Notes: generated by a model from the letters alone, not told the origin. Positions 8,567 to 16,862 are shown, counted from the first letter of the stretch. The stretch: 64,000 bases of DNA from Brevibacillus sp. SYP-B805 (GCF_011059135.1 NZ_JAALGD010000003.1:213881-277880), one strand, 5' to 3'. A program made the numbers and translations.

Positions 8567-9331
8567 TCAGGCAAACTGGACAGGTGCAATCTGGACATTG
8601 GCCTGCTTCGCCCAACGGTGCAGTTCCTTCAGGAAAGAAATGACGTCAGGCCCTTCGCTGTGGACGCAGAGGGTGTCGGCCGCCAGTTCGATGCAGCTTC
8701 CATCCACCGTGCGCACCGTCTGCGTCAAGACAAGCTGACTCGCCTGCTCCATCCGCTCCTCCTTGCTGATCAGCACGCTGCCCTCCAGTTCGCGGGGGGC
8801 CAATCGCCCATTGGGGAGATAAGCGCGGTCCGCAAACACCTCCTCCGCCACGGTCAGCCCGTGTTCCATCCCCACATGGACAAGGGCGCTGCCGGAGAGC
8901 GCGTAAACGGTCAAGTCCTCGTCGATATCGATGATTGCCCGCACGACCGCCTCCGCGATTTCCGGCTTTTCTGCCGCCTCGTTATACAGGGCGCCGTGCA
9001 GCTTCACATGATGGAGCCTGCCGCCCATGGCCCGAGTCATACCATGGAGCGCTGCGACCTGATACAAGACCAGCTCATACACCTCTTTCGCCGACAAGTT
9101 CATGGAACGACGGCCAAACCCCTGCCAGTCCGGATACCCCGGATGCGCGCCGATCATGACGCCGCTCTCCAGTGCGCTTTCCACGATCCGGCAGATCATG
9201 TGCGGATCGCCCGCATGCATGCCGCACGCCACGTTAACCGACGTAATCCACTTCAAAATCCCCAGATCATCGCTCATCCGGTAGCGGCCGGATCCTTCCC
9301 CAAGATCGCAATTGATATCCAATCTGATCAT
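8567..9331 (-). CDS. pxpA: 5-oxoprolinase subunit A (LamB/YcsF family)
   Basis: A 254-residue protein with the family signatures LDINCDLGEG at the N-terminus, VNVACGMHAGDP (about 33-44), GAHPGYPDWQGFGRR (about 61-75) and VKLHGALYN. PxpA works with PxpB and PxpC in ATP-dependent opening of 5-oxoproline to glutamate. Neither partner is next to it, which is unusual because pxpBAC are normally clustered; they may lie elsewhere. The ATG at 9331 has GAGGG upstream. It forms a single-gene unit with its own terminator. Confidence 0.92.
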   Translation of the reverse strand: MIRLDINCDLGEGSGRYRMSDDLGILKWITSVNVACGMHAGDPHMICRIVESALESGVMIGAHPGYPDWQGFGRRSMNLSAKEVYELVLYQVAALHGMTRAMGGRLHHVKLHGALYNEAAEKPEIAEAVVRAIIDIDEDLTVYALSGSALVHVGMEHGLTVAEEVFADRAYLPNGRLAPRELEGSVLISKEERMEQASQLVLTQTVRTVDGSCIELAADTLCVHSEGPDVISFLKELHRWAKQANVQIAPVQFA

Positions 9332-9431
9332 GCTATTCCCTCGCCTTCATCTTTAACGCCGTTTTGAAAGCGCATACAAACAACCAGATGCAGTTTCCTT
9401 TCTTTAGCATATCATGCCGGACGGGACAGCA

Positions 9432-9463
9432 AAAGAAAAAGCTGCCTTCCGGGAGGCAGCCTT
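9432..9463 (-). terminator. Intrinsic terminator after ylbG
   Basis: On the minus strand GGCTGCCT and AGGCAGC(C) pair around CCCGG, followed by TTTTTCTTTT. Confidence 0.85.
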
Positions 9464-9481
9464 CCTGCCAGCGTACCGAAA

Positions 9482-9835
9482 CTAGCGAACCGGCTGCACC
9501 TCTTCGGCGCCAACCCTTGCCGCTGATTCGGTCAAAGAATCCGCCAATGCAATCAGTTGGCTTTTCTCCTGTTTGTAATCGTATTCCTTCGCCTTATCCG
9601 GTTTGGCATTGTTGTATTCCACAGGAATTTCATGCCGATGGGAACGTTCCACCTTTGTGACAAACGGCAGCCGCTCCATGATCCGGATAATCTCGTCGAT
9701 TTCGGCCGCATCCACGTACATGGACACATAATTGAGCCGCTTGGATATATAATGGATCGAGCCGAATTTGCGCAAATTTTTGGCCATGCGGACATGCTTG
9801 ACCCAGACAGCCAATCCCAGTCGTCTTTCCCTCAT
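9482..9835 (-). CDS. ylbG: YlbG family protein (DUF2129)
   Basis: A 117-residue protein with the YlbG core: GLAVWVKHVRMAKNLRKFG, then IHYISKRLNYVSMYVDA. It is small, cytoplasmic and of unknown role. A polar tail of about 40 residues follows the conserved domain. The ATG at 9835 (MRERRLG) fits the family start; upstream in-frame ATGs at 9847 and 9874 have no better ribosome binding site. ylbF lies upstream on the same strand, as in B. subtilis, where the two are close neighbours. Confidence 0.88.
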   Translation of the reverse strand: MRERRLGLAVWVKHVRMAKNLRKFGSIHYISKRLNYVSMYVDAAEIDEIIRIMERLPFVTKVERSHRHEIPVEYNNAKPDKAKEYDYKQEKSQLIALADSLTESAARVGAEEVQPVR

Positions 9836-10003
9836 GCTACCTGACATTCTCCTTCCCGAACGATCTTCCGTCACCTACATATCCTTGTGCTTCCGGCAGG
9901 AATGGCAAAAAGGTGTGTGACGTTGGACAACGGATCTCTTATGTAAACCGCCTGCTTCCCCTGAGCCGGATCACCGGCTGATCCCGGAAACAGGCGACCC
10001 CGG

Positions 10004-10471
10004 CTATGACGTTTTCTTCACCTTCTTGATACTGCATCCGCAGCTGCCGCCCGTTCCGCAGCCCCCCGCCTTCGCTTCAAGGAAGGGATTGTTGCTGGGT
10101 ACCTTTATGCTCGGGGAGACGGCATCCGCAATCATGCGGCTTACCTGATACAGCAGCGTATCCAGCGCATCTTCCGCCCTCTTGAATGCCTGAACGGTGT
10201 CAAGCATTTCCAGCGAGCGTTTCAGCTGCCGCACTTCCGTAGATACCCGATCGTAATCGGGATGATATTTTCCAAAGCGCTGCACATCTTCGTACTCCGC
10301 TTTTTTCTTTTGAAACATGGCCAGTAGACGCTGGGCTTCCGGATCCTGGGCCATCTGCTCTTTCGCGGCCAGATAGGCTTCCACTTCCCGCGACTGGTTG
10401 ATCATCCGGGACAGCTCGTGGGCTTCCGTTACCAGCTCGGCCATATCAACGGTGACGACTGCTTCGGTCAT
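10004..10471 (-). CDS. ylbF: YlbF/RicF family regulator
   Basis: A 155-residue helical protein with the YlbF fold (ELVTEAHELSRMINQSREVEAY, then DPEAQRLLAMFQKKKAEYE). It ends in a cysteine-rich tail CGTGGSCGCS. In B. subtilis, RicF (YlbF) with RicA and RicT forms a Fe-S complex that affects RNase Y-dependent mRNA maturation, competence and sporulation; the tail cysteines fit cluster ligation. ATG 10471 has AAAGGGGG at good spacing, better than the ATG at 10507. ylbG lies downstream. Confidence 0.9.
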   Translation of the reverse strand: MTEAVVTVDMAELVTEAHELSRMINQSREVEAYLAAKEQMAQDPEAQRLLAMFQKKKAEYEDVQRFGKYHPDYDRVSTEVRQLKRSLEMLDTVQAFKRAEDALDTLLYQVSRMIADAVSPSIKVPSNNPFLEAKAGGCGTGGSCGCSIKKVKKTS

Positions 10472-10557
10472 CTGCTTGACCCCCTTTCCAGCGATCGCTG
10501 CTTCCATCGCCTATCGATCATTGTACCACGAATTCAACGGATATGCTGCACTTTCCC

Positions 10558-12480
10558 TCAGCAATATTCCGGCAAAATGATCTGGACGCGCCTGATCTCG
10601 TCAAGGCGGTACTTGTACCGCTTCCGGCCCGCCTCCAACGTGAGCACCCAGTACCCCATATCCACCCCCACCTCGAGCGGCGTCCCCTGCCGTTCCTCGC
10701 CGCTGGCCAGCTCCATGCGAATGTCGATCCGCAGTTCGGCTGCCCGCCTGCACAAATCCCGCAGTGTCTGGGGATGATAGCTTTGGAAATGGCGGGTCCA
10801 CATCCTGGGCAGTCCGTCAAGCCGGGAAGTCTGGTCATCCTGCTCGGGGAACGTATTCTCCACCTGATACCCTGTCCACGGGCGTTGATCGGCGAACAAT
10901 CCGGCGCTTTCCTCCGGAGGGGCGGGCGCAGCCGTCTCTTCCCGCGCAATCCCCACATATCCGGCAGCTTCTCCCGCCAGCGGTTGGTACCCGCATCGCC
11001 GCAAGACTGCGGACAGCTCGCTCTCCTGCTCCGGCCTGACCAAAAAGTCGGTCGCCGAGATGATCTCGGTCAGATAAGGCTGCAGCGTCGGAATCTGGCG
11101 CATCTCCTGCAGCAGCCGGGGATCGGCCACCCGCACCCGGACGACCCGTTCCAGCCGGATTTGTTTCGCTTCCTTCCCCCACCTGTGCAGCATCTCCACG
11201 ACGCTGTCGGGCAGCGGATGGATGCAGCCGTCCTGCAGGAAAGAGAGGGCCTGCTCGGGTGTTCCCCCCTGCGCGACATATGCCTGGATACGCCTGGCTT
11301 CCAGCGTACAGCGGATCATTTCTCCCGCAAACGACACCTCCCCCAGACGGCTCAATTCCCAAATGCGCTTCAGGGAGACAAGCGGCGGCACAAGTACCTC
11401 CCCCGTCGGCTGCACATACCAGCCGTCTTCGCTCTCCCGGCGGATCAGGGGATTCCACCGCCAACGGAGGCTGTTATTCCCAGCATGTCCCAGCTGAATC
11501 CAGCCAAACCCAAGCAGGGGATGAAGCCACTGCTCCACGATCATGTGCAGGGCATCGTCGGGCAGCTGGTATCCCAAGCGCTTCAGGTTGTCCAGCAGCC
11601 GGTCAACGGCTGACCAGCGATCATGGCCGTGGTCATTCATGGCAAAAGCCGCTCCTTCCAGCCACGGATGGGCCGGGAGATAATGGCTCATCGCCACGTG
11701 CATGATCCGGCTCCAGCGCACGGCTGCCGGCGCATCCAGCCATTCGGCCACCCGCTCTGCCACCAGGCGCAATCGGCCCTGCTCCATCCTGATCAGCGAC
11801 AGGCGCAGGGCCAGATCCAGGATGACCGATGTTTTTGCGGAGCAGCTTTCTTTCGCTGCCGGCGGGAACAGGGAGGAAAACCATCCGGCGACATGTGCAT
11901 CCGTCAGGGAAAAAAGGTCTTCCAGCTTGACGAGTGCCCGGCGATGAATCGTCTTTTTTTGGGTCAGCGGCACCTCGTGCTCCCGGATAAACAGGAGCAA
12001 GGCAATAAGATCCAGATGAATCCCGCGCCCGCTTGGTATATAATAAGTGGGCGCTTGAACCGGATCGGAGACAGGCGTTTTTTCTCGGGGCGCTGTCCGC
12101 TGGAGCATGGTCGCCAGCATCTCTCTCACTTCGAAAGGCATCAGATAGCCGACTTCGCTCCACAGCTTGCGGACGGTCAGGATCAGCCCCAGACGGCGCA
12201 GATTGGTCAGCCCCAGGGAAAAGCGAAGCGGGGCATGCTGGACGAGACGCTCCCATTCGCGCCTGCTGACAAATCCCTGCGGGGCCTGCAAGAGAAACAA
12301 TCGCGCCACCTCCCGTTCAGGTTCAGTGGTCTTCTCCCAAAGTCCGGCTACATAGGCGGGGCTTGTCAGCCGGGAGGATAGATCCAGATCCGACGATGAG
12401 CCGAGCCGCCGGTTTTGCTCGGCAATGATTTTTTCGATGGTTGCTTCCGACAGCATGGACAACCCCATGCGTACCTGCAT
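10558..12480 (-). CDS. Helicase-associated (XPB/Ssl2 N-terminal-like) domain protein without motor domains
   Basis: A 640-residue protein whose large central part resembles the XPB/Ssl2 N-terminal-like domain (helicase-associated, often called Helicase_C_3): winged-helix-like N-terminal blocks (FVSRREWERL, LTNLRRLGLILTV), then YVQPTGEVLVPP and IISATDFLVRPEQESELSAVLRRCGY. No Walker A or DEAH motif is present. The last 65 residues (RIDIRMELASG, then TPLEVGVDMGYWVLTLEAG, then YKYRLDEIRRVQ) look like a WYL-type beta domain, a resemblance seen by eye only. ATG 12480 has GAGGTGAG upstream. Function unknown; a DNA or nucleotide-sensing role is only a guess. Confidence 0.75.
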   Translation of the reverse strand: MQVRMGLSMLSEATIEKIIAEQNRRLGSSSDLDLSSRLTSPAYVAGLWEKTTEPEREVARLFLLQAPQGFVSRREWERLVQHAPLRFSLGLTNLRRLGLILTVRKLWSEVGYLMPFEVREMLATMLQRTAPREKTPVSDPVQAPTYYIPSGRGIHLDLIALLLFIREHEVPLTQKKTIHRRALVKLEDLFSLTDAHVAGWFSSLFPPAAKESCSAKTSVILDLALRLSLIRMEQGRLRLVAERVAEWLDAPAAVRWSRIMHVAMSHYLPAHPWLEGAAFAMNDHGHDRWSAVDRLLDNLKRLGYQLPDDALHMIVEQWLHPLLGFGWIQLGHAGNNSLRWRWNPLIRRESEDGWYVQPTGEVLVPPLVSLKRIWELSRLGEVSFAGEMIRCTLEARRIQAYVAQGGTPEQALSFLQDGCIHPLPDSVVEMLHRWGKEAKQIRLERVVRVRVADPRLLQEMRQIPTLQPYLTEIISATDFLVRPEQESELSAVLRRCGYQPLAGEAAGYVGIAREETAAPAPPEESAGLFADQRPWTGYQVENTFPEQDDQTSRLDGLPRMWTRHFQSYHPQTLRDLCRRAAELRIDIRMELASGEERQGTPLEVGVDMGYWVLTLEAGRKRYKYRLDEIRRVQIILPEYC

Positions 12481-12525
12481 CCGCTCTCACCTCGACAAGT
12501 CACATGGAATCGGAGGAAATGATCC

Positions 12526-12936
12526 ATGAATGCGATATTTACGCTGTTGTTTTCCATCAGCATCTCCCTGTTGGGCGCGCCGTCAGCCACGGCACCCGCT
12601 GCACCCGCCGCTGCCGCCCAGGCGGGCTATGAAGTCATCGCGGCTCCCTATCCGGCCGCCGTCGCAAACGGGCTGCGCGACATCCGGACGAAAGGCGGCC
12701 ACAAGGTGGTGACGGTTGACGGCAAAACCTATGTGGCGATCAGCCTGGGGCAGCGCTCCACAGGCGGATATAAAGCGGTTGTCAAAGCCGCGGTCAAACA
12801 AGCCGACGGCACCTGGAGGATCGAAGTGGCGGAAACGGCTCCCACCGACGGGCAACTGGTGACCCAAGTGATTACGTATCCGACCGTCGTCATCGCCCTG
12901 CCCGAAGCTCATGCACAGGTGACCGTCGTTCCATAA
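12526..12936 (+). CDS. Exported PrcB-like C-terminal domain protein
   Basis: A 136-residue protein with a signal peptide (MNAIFTLLFSISISLLGAPS) followed by an alanine/proline linker. The mature part matches the PrcB C-terminal domain: TYVAISLGQRSTGGYKAVV, then GTWRIEVAETAPTDGQLVTQ, then ITYPTVVIALP. In spirochaetes PrcB is part of a surface protease complex; in Bacillota this stand-alone domain has no proven role. It has a good ribosome binding site (GGAGGAAATGATCC), is divergent from the XPB-like gene and ends at a terminator. Confidence 0.8.
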   Translation: MNAIFTLLFSISISLLGAPSATAPAAPAAAAQAGYEVIAAPYPAAVANGLRDIRTKGGHKVVTVDGKTYVAISLGQRSTGGYKAVVKAAVKQADGTWRIEVAETAPTDGQLVTQVITYPTVVIALPEAHAQVTVVP

Positions 12937-12957
12937 ACGATCGAAACAAGAACGAGG

Positions 12958-12987
12958 AAAAGCAGAGGAACCGCCCTCTGCTTTTTT
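12958..12987 (+). terminator. Terminator between convergent genes
   Basis: AAAGCAGAGG pairs with CCTCTGCTTT and is followed by a T-run on the plus strand. The stop of the convergent minus-strand gene overlaps its right end. Confidence 0.85.
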
Positions 12988-13384
12988 ACTTGATGTCAAT
13001 TTGAAAGGTTTGTTTGATGCCGTACGAGTCATGGTTGTTATGGGCCAGTTCGACCATCACATCGTGGTGTCCGGTGGGAACGTCGCGATACACATACTGC
13101 GGGCTAAAAATTTTCGCCACTTTCTTGCCATCCAGATACAGGTGCACATGCCCCTCGCCGTAGCGGTTTTCCTTGCCCATGTTTTCCAGGGAGAACGTAA
13201 ACCCGGTAACCGTCAGCTGCAGATGCAGATCATCGCCCTGCAAGCGATGGGCAACCGCCAGCGTCGGCGAATTGTGATGCTCATGGGGCGAAGCAGCCGC
13301 CTGCCCGGCAACCCAATCGAGCTGGGCTAAAATCGGAATGGCCAGCAGCGGCAGAAGAACAAGCAGGTTTTTGGGGCGAATCAT
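12986..13384 (-). CDS. Small exported protein of unknown function
   Basis: A 132-residue protein with a signal peptide (MIRPKNLLVLLPLLAIPILA) and a histidine-rich mature start (SPHEHHNSP). The C-terminal half (YGEGHVHLYLDGKKVAKI, then YVYRDVPTGHHDVMVELAHNNHD) looks like a small beta-sandwich similar to domains found in secreted copper-related or DUF4399-like proteins; this is weak. The repeated histidines could bind metal. ATG 13384 has GGAGG upstream. It lies between the convergent PrcB-like gene and the nuclease gene. Confidence 0.75.
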   Translation of the reverse strand: MIRPKNLLVLLPLLAIPILAQLDWVAGQAAASPHEHHNSPTLAVAHRLQGDDLHLQLTVTGFTFSLENMGKENRYGEGHVHLYLDGKKVAKIFSPQYVYRDVPTGHHDVMVELAHNNHDSYGIKQTFQIDIK

Positions 13385-13450
13385 CAGGGAACCTCCTTCC
13401 CAATTGGAATATCCAATGCGTAGGGTTTCCCTTTTTGGCAGGCTTCATTC

Positions 13451-14119
13451 CTACCGCTTGGCAGGACGAAAACCGGCAGCACGGGCCTCCTCTTCCGTGG
13501 CGAACCATCTCTCCGGCTTGGTCTTGTCATAATCCCTTGATCCCGGCAGATGGTAGATTTTCTCCCCCTTGGCGTTGATGTTGCCTTTGATCAGCTTCCC
13601 CTCGGGCGGTTTCTCTCCCGGCGCGGGATCGGCAGGCTTGTCTCCCCACAACCCTTTCCCTTCCTTGCGCGCCGCTCTTTCCGCCTGCAGGAGACGGTCG
13701 GCATATTTGACGTTGGGAGGGATGGTCATCACTTGGGCATAGCCATCGCGCATGATCTTTTCATTCACAAAGGTGCCGTCCGGCAGATAGACATAGGCAA
13801 GCAGACGGCCGTATTTGTCCTTCGGCTCCACGTCAAACTCCAGTCGAACCGTCTTGCCTTCAATCAAGGCTTTGGTATACCGGCTGGCTTCCTTGCCATA
13901 CGGTTCCACCGGGCTGTTCGGCTTGACGCTCTCCGGAGTATCGATCCCGATCATTCTGACGCGTTCCCCTTCGATGGTTTCGAACGTATCGCCATCGATC
14001 ACCCGCTTGACGGTCGTCTCCCTCTCCCCGTTTGGCTGCGCCGGCGCCTGTCCGCAACCGGCCAGGAGGAAGGCGAACAGGACGGGAAGAAGGGCGATTC
14101 GGTTCCAGATGCGTTTCAC
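13451..14119 (-). CDS. Thermonuclease-family lipoprotein with C-terminal calcium-binding-like motif
   Basis: About 222 residues. A lipoprotein signal ([14 protein letters not shown]) puts it on the outer face of the membrane. The nuclease domain carries the staphylococcal nuclease landmarks [30 protein letters not shown] and [12 protein letters not shown], with the expected Arg, Glu and Arg catalytic residues. After a proline-rich linker, the last 45 residues ([16 protein letters not shown], then [18 protein letters not shown]) form the small tail motif often found on secreted nucleases. GTG 14119 has GGAAGGA about 11 bases upstream; the ATG at 14131 abuts that same sequence, so the start is uncertain. 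Confidence 0.88.
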   Translation of the reverse strand: MKRIWNRIALLPVLFAFLLAGCGQAPAQPNGERETTVKRVIDGDTFETIEGERVRMIGIDTPESVKPNSPVEPYGKEASRYTKALIEGKTVRLEFDVEPKDKYGRLLAYVYLPDGTFVNEKIMRDGYAQVMTIPPNVKYADRLLQAERAARKEGKGLWGDKPADPAPGEKPPEGKLIKGNINAKGEKIYHLPGSRDYDKTKPERWFATEEEARAAGFRPAKR

Positions 14120-14138
14120 AATGGCAAACATCCTTCCG

Positions 14139-14175
14139 CAAAAAAGTAAAACGACCCGATGATCGAGGTCGTTTT
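14139..14175 (-). terminator. Intrinsic terminator after the 32-residue membrane peptide gene
   Basis: On the minus strand AAAACGACC pairs with GGGTCGTTTT and is followed by ACTTTTTTG. It separates the peptide gene from the nuclease gene. Confidence 0.82.
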
Positions 14176-14195
14176 CGCTTACCCTTATCCTACCA

Positions 14196-14294
14196 TCAGT
14201 CACGGTCACCCAGCAAGAAGAGAAGAACCACCACGACGATTATGATCCAGATGATCTCTTCGTTATCGCGGCCAAAAGAATCGAACAAACCCAT
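14196..14294 (-). CDS. 32-residue single-span membrane peptide
   Basis: The frame reads [33 protein letters not shown] strong ribosome binding site (GGAAAGGAGGATCCGC) precedes the ATG and a terminator follows, so this is very likely a real gene despite its size. A charged N-terminus, one hydrophobic span ([15 protein letters not shown]) and an acidic end resemble the tiny membrane peptides of spore formers. I cannot name a family. Confidence 0.75.
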   Translation of the reverse strand: MGLFDSFGRDNEEIIWIIIVVVVLLFLLGDRD

Positions 14295-14370
14295 GCGGAT
14301 CCTCCTTTCCGTCTCGCTACAGCCTATGCAGACTCCTCCGCTAATGTCATGGCCGAACGAGCCCAAAAAA

Positions 14371-14566
14371 CCCTGCTGACCGAAGCCGACTCGGCGGTAG
14401 CTGTCGCTTCACCCACTCGGCGGTAGCTATCGCTCTACCCACTCGGCAATAGCTATCGCTGTGCCGAGTGGGGTCCACTCCGTCCCGAGTGGGGCCCTCT
14501 CTGTGCCAGGTGGGGTCCCCGCTGTACCAAGTAAAGTCCCTTGCCGGTGTCGGCTGGAGCCTCTAG
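14371..14566 (+). repeat. Palindromic repeat locus 2 (multiply nested)
   Basis: The most complex copy. Left arms follow one another: AGCCGAC, then ACTCGGCGGTAGCTGTCGCT, ACTCGGCGGTAGCTATCGCT and ACTCGGCAATAGCTATCGCT. Right arms then follow in order: GTGCCGAGTGGGGTCC, GTCCCGAGTGGGGCCC, GTGCCAGGTGGGGTCCCC, GTACCAAGTAAAGTCCC and GTGTCGGCTGGAGCC. Outer arms have diverged more than inner ones, as expected if new units insert into the centre of old ones. There are five right arms and four left arms. Confidence 0.85.
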
Positions 14567-14588
14567 GAAATCCGCATGTGCGCCGCGT

Positions 14589-15638
14589 TTACGGCAGAAT
14601 GCAGCCCAAGAGGTGAACATACGTGTTCAACTGCCTGGCCTCCGCACGAAAGCCAAGCCGTGCCAGCTCGTCAAGCAGCACGGTTCGGTTCCCGTAATAC
14701 TCATCTTCGATCGCCTCCACCGCCGACACATCTCCCGCTTTCCGGAGAGCCCGGATATGGGCGGCGCGTTGCTCATCGTCGACGAACATCAGATCCGCAA
14801 CCGCCATACGGCCGCCCGGCTTCAGCACCCGGTGAAACTCGGCCAGCGCCAGGCATTTTTGTTCATCGGTCAAATGATGAAGCGCATAGCTCGATACGAC
14901 GAAATCGAAGGTATGATCCATGTAGGGGATGGCAAAAAAGGTGCCCAGTTTGGTCTCCACCCCCGGGTTTTTGGCCCGGCACCGCTTCAGCATTTCGCTC
15001 GACTGATCGATGGCGCACATCTTGATGCCGCGTTCCCGAAAGCGTTTCACCAAATTTCCCGTTCCGGTTCCGGCATCCAGCCCGATTTCTCCGGCGGCGG
15101 GCCGGATATAGTCCACCACCTGGTCAAGCACCCGCTCATAGCCATCGTGGGCATGGAAGCCCTGCCCTTCCCGCGCCACCAGTTCGTCGTAAATCGGCGC
15201 CAGCTGGTTGAAATTCCAGCGGTCTACCCAATTCTTGCGCGTCTGCCGCAGCCGCTTGTTGGCCTCCGCCAGCTCGTACAGCGAGGCCGGGTCCAGGCGG
15301 CTGTCCTGCTTCAGACGGGCGATCATCGTCTCCGTCGTCTGGATGGCGGTTTTCAGCTCCACCCAGCGGTCATACATGTAGGAGCGCTGAATCTCCAGAT
15401 ACGACAGGAGCGTTCCCTCCTCCTTGTCCAGCTTGTCCAACAGCTGCCTGATCTCCTCGATCGGCATCCCCACCTCGCGCAGCGCGATGATCGTCTGCAG
15501 GCGCCAGGCGTCCTCCTCGGTAAATTGGCGGTAGCCGGAGGACGCTTCCTTGGCCGGTTTGATCAGCCCCTTCTCTTCATAAAAGCGGATTGCCCGCGGC
15601 GTAATCTGCAGGCGCTTGGCCATCTCCTGAATATGCAT
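14589..15638 (-). CDS. MerR-type regulator fused to a SAM-dependent methyltransferase
   Basis: A 349-residue fusion. Residues 1-70 are a MerR winged helix (HIQEMAKRLQITPRAIRFYEEKGLI, then GYRQFTEEDAWRLQTI), followed by a coiled-coil-like helix to about 120. Residues about 145-349 are a class I methyltransferase with motif I IGLDAGTGTGNL, CAIDQSSEML, a motif near FDFVVSSYALHHL and VLKPGGRMAVAD. MerR effector domains usually sense a ligand, so a SAM-binding enzyme in that position suggests regulation coupled to methylation or to SAM. The target is unknown. ATG 15638 is the natural MerR start (MHIQEMAKRL). No small-molecule pathway gene is adjacent. Confidence 0.9.
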   Translation of the reverse strand: MHIQEMAKRLQITPRAIRFYEEKGLIKPAKEASSGYRQFTEEDAWRLQTIIALREVGMPIEEIRQLLDKLDKEEGTLLSYLEIQRSYMYDRWVELKTAIQTTETMIARLKQDSRLDPASLYELAEANKRLRQTRKNWVDRWNFNQLAPIYDELVAREGQGFHAHDGYERVLDQVVDYIRPAAGEIGLDAGTGTGNLVKRFRERGIKMCAIDQSSEMLKRCRAKNPGVETKLGTFFAIPYMDHTFDFVVSSYALHHLTDEQKCLALAEFHRVLKPGGRMAVADLMFVDDEQRAAHIRALRKAGDVSAVEAIEDEYYGNRTVLLDELARLGFRAEARQLNTYVHLLGCILP

Positions 15639-15715
15639 CCGTCATCCCTCTTTCGTCATCCGCACATCTCGTTGGCACTATCATAAACGTTTCCGTTACG
15701 TCAATGTCCAGACAG

Positions 15716-15746
15716 AAAAAAAGCAGCCCGCTGAGTCGGGCCGCTT
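15716..15746 (-). terminator. Intrinsic terminator after the CBS gene
   Basis: On the minus strand AGCGGCCCG pairs with CGGGCTGCT around ACTCA, followed by TTTTTTTC. Confidence 0.87.
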
Positions 15747-15771
15747 GACGATGTCCGTTATTAAGGGGAGA

Positions 15772-16215
15772 TTAGTGGCGCGGAGCCTGTTCGGAGATTT
15801 CGTACAGCGCTTCGCTTGCTTCATCATGATGGGCCTGCCGCACGGCCATGTCGCCGATCGCCACGATACCGACCAGCTTGCCGTTCTCGACGACAGGTAG
15901 CCGGCGGATCTGATGCTGGGCCATGATTTTGGCCGCTTCATCGACGGTCATATCCGGGCGGCCCAGGATAATGTCGCGGGACATCACATCGCCGATCGCC
16001 GCCGAGCCTTCCCGCTTTTCTGCAATGCCGCGAATCACGATATCCCGGTCCGTAATCACGCCGATCACGTCATTCTGTTCATCGACGACGGGAATGACGC
16101 CCACATTCCAATCGCGCATTTTCACCGCCGCTTCAAAGACATTATCCTTCAGTGTCACGGTCGCGACATCCTTGGTCATGATTTCGCGCAAGGTACGGTT
16201 TTCCACTTTTGCCAT
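15772..16215 (-). CDS. Two-CBS-domain protein
   Basis: A 147-residue protein made only of two CBS motifs: MTKDVATVTLKDNVFEAAVKM to ITDRDIVIRG, and MSRDIILGRPDMTVDEAAKIM to GIVAIGDMAVRQ. CBS pairs bind adenosine nucleotides and act as energy or ion-strength sensors; no enzyme or channel domain is attached. It resembles the stand-alone YhcV-type proteins of Bacillus. The ATG at 16215 is preceded by AAAGGAGGAG; the longer frame to 16257 has no such site. It is a monocistronic unit with a terminator. Confidence 0.92.
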   Translation of the reverse strand: MAKVENRTLREIMTKDVATVTLKDNVFEAAVKMRDWNVGVIPVVDEQNDVIGVITDRDIVIRGIAEKREGSAAIGDVMSRDIILGRPDMTVDEAAKIMAQHQIRRLPVVENGKLVGIVAIGDMAVRQAHHDEASEALYEISEQAPRH

Positions 16216-16418
16216 GGGATTCTCCTCCTTTACTAGTAACGGTTGTAGTGTCTCCAAGGGGGCTTATTTTATGCATCAGGCTTATGTCGGCTCCTCCCAG
16301 ACACTCCCTTCCGGCCTCCACTTATTCATTGCACTTCTGCGGAAAACCTACTATCATAAGAGAGTGCATACCCCTTCGCGGAGGCGAAGGATCGACCCAG
16401 TTTCAAGGAGGAAGGCAA

Positions 16419-16784
16419 ATGGTAATCAAGGAGACGGGGATCGGCAGCAAGGAAGTGCTTCTTGCCGATCTTGACCACATCATGAGTGAATTGGGATTCG
16501 TCCGTTGGGCATGGGATTACAACCATGCTACATACGATTGCAAGTTTGACGACAAAAACAGCACCTACTATCTGCGCGTGCAAGCCAATGCCGTAGAAGG
16601 CAAACTGGAAGACCCGCACACGCTCCTGCAGCTGGAAGAGCCTTACATGGGCAAACAGGTATTCCCGCACGGCCTGGATTATGACGCACCGATTCCGGAC
16701 GCGGTGGTACAAGCTGCCAGACGGAAGCTGCAGGTTCTGAGCGACAAGCTGCAGCAGCTCGCTGACAAGACCGGCGTTCATTAA
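16419..16784 (+). CDS. yugN: YugN-like family protein
   Basis: A 121-residue cytoplasmic protein: MVIKETGIGSKEVLLADLD, then LGFVRWAWDYNHATYDCKF and YYLRVQANAVEG. This matches the YugN-like family of Bacillales, which has no known function. The ATG at 16419 has AAGGAGGAAGG directly upstream; the open frame further upstream is not supported. A hairpin at 16808-16839 likely ends its transcript before ftsW. Confidence 0.85.
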   Translation: MVIKETGIGSKEVLLADLDHIMSELGFVRWAWDYNHATYDCKFDDKNSTYYLRVQANAVEGKLEDPHTLLQLEEPYMGKQVFPHGLDYDAPIPDAVVQAARRKLQVLSDKLQQLADKTGVH

Positions 16785-16807
16785 TTCCACATCGATCAGG
16801 AAACCGG

Positions 16808-16839
16808 ACAGAGAGGGACGTACCTACCTCTCTGTTTCT
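16808..16839 (+). terminator. Probable terminator after yugN
   Basis: ACAGAGAGG pairs perfectly with CCTCTCTGT, followed by a short TTTCTC run, so it may be leaky into the ftsW-type gene that starts 24 bases later. Confidence 0.65.
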
Positions 16840-16862
16840 CACATAGGGGGTAATATTTTCCC

